A DNA stretch of 6,756 nucleotides from Spirochaeta sp. (GTDB taxonomy: Bacteria > Spirochaetota > Spirochaetia > DSM-2461). Shown here in pieces: positions 6,305 through 6,756 of this stretch. How positions within the stretch are numbered: position 1 is the stretch's first letter; each line of letters begins with the position of its first letter. Under the pieces are notes generated by a model. It saw only the letters and a program-made list of their open reading frames with translations. It made no database searches and had not been told where the DNA came from. The stretch lies in NCBI GenBank assembly GCA_030592625.1, contig JAUVIY010000145.1, forward strand, positions 1-6,756, in the 5' to 3' direction. Both the position numbers and the translations under genes were made by a program.

Positions 6305-6339
6305 CAAAAAACTGCAACAATATCGCAACTAGATGCAAA
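6302..6339. promoter_or_regulatory. Candidate DeoR operator: phased GCAAC direct repeats
   Basis: GCAAC occurs at 6314-6318 and 6325-6329, GCAAA at 6335-6339, and a CAAC at 6302-6305. The starts of the three main copies are 11 and 10 bases apart, so all face the same side of the helix. The CAAC copy overlaps the -35 box and the rest lies just upstream. DeoR-family repressors commonly bind repeated short half-sites in such arrays, and this operon encodes one. Binding by that protein is inference. Confidence 0.45.
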
Positions 6340-6352
6340 TAAAAATCAAATT

Positions 6353-6394
6353 GGTGGGGATTAACTTCTGGCGAGGTCAAAATGATCCCCCACC
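6353..6394 (-). terminator. Possible intrinsic terminator of the ATPase gene
   Basis: On the minus strand, GGTGGGGGAT (complement of 6385-6394) can pair with ATCCCCACC (complement of 6353-6361) as a nine-pair stem with one bulged G and a loop of about 23 bases. AATTTGATTTTTATTT follows, which is T-rich. It lies about 30 bases after the ATPase stop and before the PTS promoter, the right place to separate the two transcription units. The long loop and the interrupted T-run make it a weak call. Confidence 0.4.
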
Positions 6395-6426
6395 TGAGTC
6401 AGGCCTGTTTATTTCAGGCTTCACAT

Positions 6427-6756
6427 TCAATGCGTCATGAAGTCCCTGTAAATCCGGTAGTGATCGGTTTCTTTGTATCTGACGGCCCTGACAGGAATAT
6501 GATCGAAGCTGTAGATCCGTGCCCCGGTGAAGGAGAGGAGTATCGGGGAATGGGTGGCGATAATGAACTGGGCATGCCCTGATCGGCAGTTCTCGCCGAT
6601 GATTTCCAGCAGCTCCATCTGGCTGCGGGGGGACAGGGCGGTTTCAGGCTCGTCGAGCAGGTAGAGACCCTTGATGGCGTATCGGTTCCGGAAATAGGAC
6701 ATCATGGATTGACCATGGGACTGGGTTACCAGGGATGCGCCGCCGAAGTACTTCAG
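6427..6756 (-). CDS. AAA/ABC-type ATPase (COG3910-like), C-terminal part
   Basis: The frame is open from the window's right edge (6756) to a TGA at 6427-6429, giving about 109 C-terminal residues; the N-terminal Walker A region lies outside. The visible part begins LKYFGGASLVTQSHGQSMMSYF, with SHGQS as the ABC-signature-like motif. Walker B follows in GLYLLDEPETALSPRSQ (DEPE with catalytic Glu), then QFIIATHSPILL with the H-loop His, then the short C-terminus. This order is typical of small soluble predicted ATPases of the COG3910 type, distant relatives of SMC/RecF and OLD ATPases. The role of the family is not established; no nuclease or membrane domain follows. The Met at 6705 is internal, since the signature motif lies upstream of it. 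It has the same orientation as the PTS operon but is probably a separate unit. Confidence 0.88.
   Translation of the reverse strand: MKYFGGASLVTQSHGQSMMSYFRNRYAIKGLYLLDEPETALSPRSQMELLEIIGENCRSGHAQFIIATHSPILLSFTGARIYSFDHIPVRAVRYKETDHYRIYRDFMTH

Noticed and set aside
6393..6403. Palindrome CCTGAGTCAGG and neighbouring GCCTG/CAGGC hairpin (6403-6419)
   Set aside because: They are short, with no T-run after them and no repeat elsewhere in the window that I can see; too weak to call an operator or terminator.
6382..6582. 66-residue plus-strand open frame
   Set aside because: It is antisense to the ATPase C-terminus, whose H-loop and Walker B motifs prove the minus-strand reading.
1..6756. CRISPR array, tRNA/rRNA, insertion sequence or phage system
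   Set aside because: No regularly spaced repeats of array size, no cloverleaf or rRNA-like segment, and no transposase or integrase motif was found on either strand.

Overview
The window is dominated by one minus-strand operon of eight genes (positions 6258 down to 501). It encodes what looks like a complete, self-contained sugar phosphotransferase system (PTS). In transcription order: a galactitol-type EIIC permease, a fructose/mannitol/galactitol-superfamily EIIA, Enzyme I, a galactitol-type EIIB, a small Mth938-like (DUF498) protein, a DeoR-family regulator, a small single-pass membrane protein of unknown function, and an HPr phosphocarrier. Spacing is tight: several start and stop codons overlap by about 4 bases, and the other gaps are 4-15 bases. 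The exception is a 75-base gap between EIIC and EIIA, which holds a strong GC-rich hairpin. Every step of a PTS relay is present in order: PEP to EI (His189), HPr (His15), EIIA (His73), EIIB (Cys11), then the sugar carried by EIIC.

The 168-base region upstream of EIIC (6259-6426) carries a plausible sigma-70-type promoter. Helically phased GCAAC direct repeats lie over and upstream of its -35 box; they are reasonable candidates for the operator of the operon's own DeoR regulator. The same gap contains a possible terminator for the preceding minus-strand gene, an ATPase of the SHG(E/Q)S/DEPE type whose N-terminus lies beyond the right edge.

At the left edge, the C-terminal 109 residues of a PLP-dependent aminotransferase or acyltransferase-like enzyme (AONS/KBL fold) run on the plus strand and converge on the PTS operon. 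The 170 bases between them contain two imperfect hairpins but no recognisable gene.

No catabolic enzyme (kinase, aldolase, dehydrogenase) sits in the operon, so the sugar cannot be named. 'Galactitol-type' describes protein family only. The organism is a bacterium of moderate GC content with good Shine-Dalgarno sites, several non-ATG starts and compact operons. A spirochaete-like or other non-enteric lineage is possible, but the sequence alone does not settle this. The HPr has the phosphorylatable His but Asn in place of the regulatory Ser46, so it is probably a carrier without HPr-kinase control.
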